Source: Nanobdellota archaeon (GTDB lineage: Archaea; Nanobdellota; Nanobdellia; Pacearchaeales; GW2011-AR1). From it: a stretch of DNA of 5,952 nt. Position 1 is the stretch's first letter. Each line of letters opens with the position of its first letter. The DNA is taken from contig JAHKAF010000020.1 of assembly GCA_018825865.1 (NCBI GenBank), forward strand, positions 1 to 5,952, in the 5' to 3' direction. The translations under genes and the position numbers were made by a program. Of this stretch, positions 5,676-5,952 are shown piece by piece. The notes below the pieces were generated by a model. That model saw nothing but the letters and a program-made list of their open reading frames with translations. It had not been told where the DNA came from and did not search any database.

Positions 5676-5952
5676 CATATTCAATTTTTCTCAACATCAA
5701 AATCTAATATTATTAATATAGAATGTTCTGGTAAGCAGGCGTGGAAATTGTACAGAAGGTTTTTCGAGAGAAAGGCTGGAACGATTTCCAATGAGAATCC
5801 TGGTAATAGTATGATGAGATTATTCTGAGAATGAATAAGGTCGTAAGGGTAAGGTTTCCTCGGCAATATATGTTAACCGAGGGTTAGTCAGCTCCTAAGT
5901 TGTGTCTTAACTGAGCACGACGATGGACATCATGTTAATATTCATGAACTGA

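Larger units (their letters stand above)
5076..5717 (+). other. IVS-like insertion at helix 45 of 23S rRNA, closed by a 33-bp stem
   Basis: The arms 5076-5108 and 5682-5717 pair over 33 positions (four G-U), interrupted only by bulged bases at 5685 and 5706-5707. The enclosed 573-base loop holds a small hairpin (TTAACT/AGTTAA, 5111-5126), a promoter, a protein gene and a terminator-like hairpin. The flanking rRNA places it at helix 45, after the GTPase-associated centre and before GAATGTTCTG (E. coli GAGCGUUCUG); the E. coli hairpin there is only about 20 nt. No pair of 3-nt bulges 4 bp apart is present in the stem, so a BHB intron is not supported. Helix 45 is a known IVS site in bacterial 23S (for example Salmonella), where the insert is cut out and the rRNA stays in pieces. 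Whether this one is removed, spliced or kept is unknown. Confidence 0.8.
3856..5952 (+). rRNA. rrl: 23S rRNA, 5' part, interrupted at helix 45 (3' end outside window)
   Basis: Domain I starts near 3856, estimated by counting back from GATGAAAGACGTGGCAAGCT (3897-3916), which matches the archaeal 5' region. Other landmarks are TAGTACCG and GAGGGAAAGCTGAAAAG (about 4344-4370), the domain II core AAGTTAAGGTCCCAAA (4891-4906), and the GTPase-associated centre GAAGCAGCTATCATTTAAAG (4965-4984). After the helix-45 insertion the rRNA resumes with GAATGTTCTGGTAAGC (5721-5736) and CCTCGGCAA (5858-5866), and runs off the window near E. coli position 1480. Two departures from the family are seen: a 49-bp duplication with a hairpin in domain I (4022-4081) and the large insertion at 5076-5717. 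Apart from these, conserved segments are in order, so the gene looks functional. Confidence 0.96.

Noticed and set aside
5076..5717. Conventional archaeal BHB intron with LAGLIDADG enzyme
   Set aside because: The arms pair almost continuously, with only a 2-nt and a 1-nt bulge on one strand, not two 3-nt bulges on opposite strands 4 bp apart. The protein lacks LAGLIDADG.
5681..5866. Minus-strand open frame of 61 codons
   Set aside because: It is antisense to the insertion's stem and resumed 23S rRNA, so a chance frame.

Overview
The window looks like part of a genome of a small-genome DPANN archaeon, most like the Pacearchaeota/Woesearchaeota (Nanoarchaeota-related) group. The evidence is archaeal but divergent 16S and 23S rRNA, an AT-rich protein-coding fraction, a tRNA with a canonical archaeal bulge-helix-bulge (BHB) intron, TTTAAATA-type TATA boxes about 26 bases before starts with almost no Shine-Dalgarno sites, and a secreted/pilin-like gene pair of a style common in these genomes. 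The lineage is inferred from sequence features; no tree was built.

Layout. Bases 1 to ~766 are the 3' half of 16S rRNA (+). A 66-codon gene for a small membrane protein (835-1035, +) follows directly. Then come three minus-strand units: tRNA-Ala(UGC) with a 61-nt intron (1056-1188), a type IV pilin-like protein (1243-1977) and a large secreted beta-rich protein (1981-3228). The last two form an operon with a 3-nt gap. A divergent promoter region leads to a small hydrophobic-protein gene on + (3435-3614), possibly frameshifted. A strong promoter at ~3650-3664 and a ~170-nt structured leader precede 23S rRNA (from ~3856, running off the right edge). The 16S and 23S genes are therefore about 3.1 kb apart and probably separately transcribed. 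The tRNA-Ala usually found between them is present but points the other way.

The most unusual element lies inside 23S rRNA. At the position of helix 45 (domain II), the hairpin is replaced by a 33-bp imperfect stem (5076-5108 with 5682-5717) closing a ~570-nt loop. That loop carries its own archaeal promoter, a gene for a basic protein of 140 to 147 residues with no recognised homing-endonuclease motif, and a terminator-like hairpin. No BHB splice motif is visible. Helix 45 is one of the two classical sites of bacterial 23S intervening sequences (IVSs), so this is best described as an archaeal IVS-like insertion with a protein gene, not a conventional archaeal rRNA intron. The promoter core of this gene is identical over 21 bp to that of the small gene at 3435.

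Smaller oddities are changes at near-universal 16S decoding-site positions, a 49-bp duplication with a UUCG hairpin in 23S domain I, and a long hairpin in the pre-23S leader.
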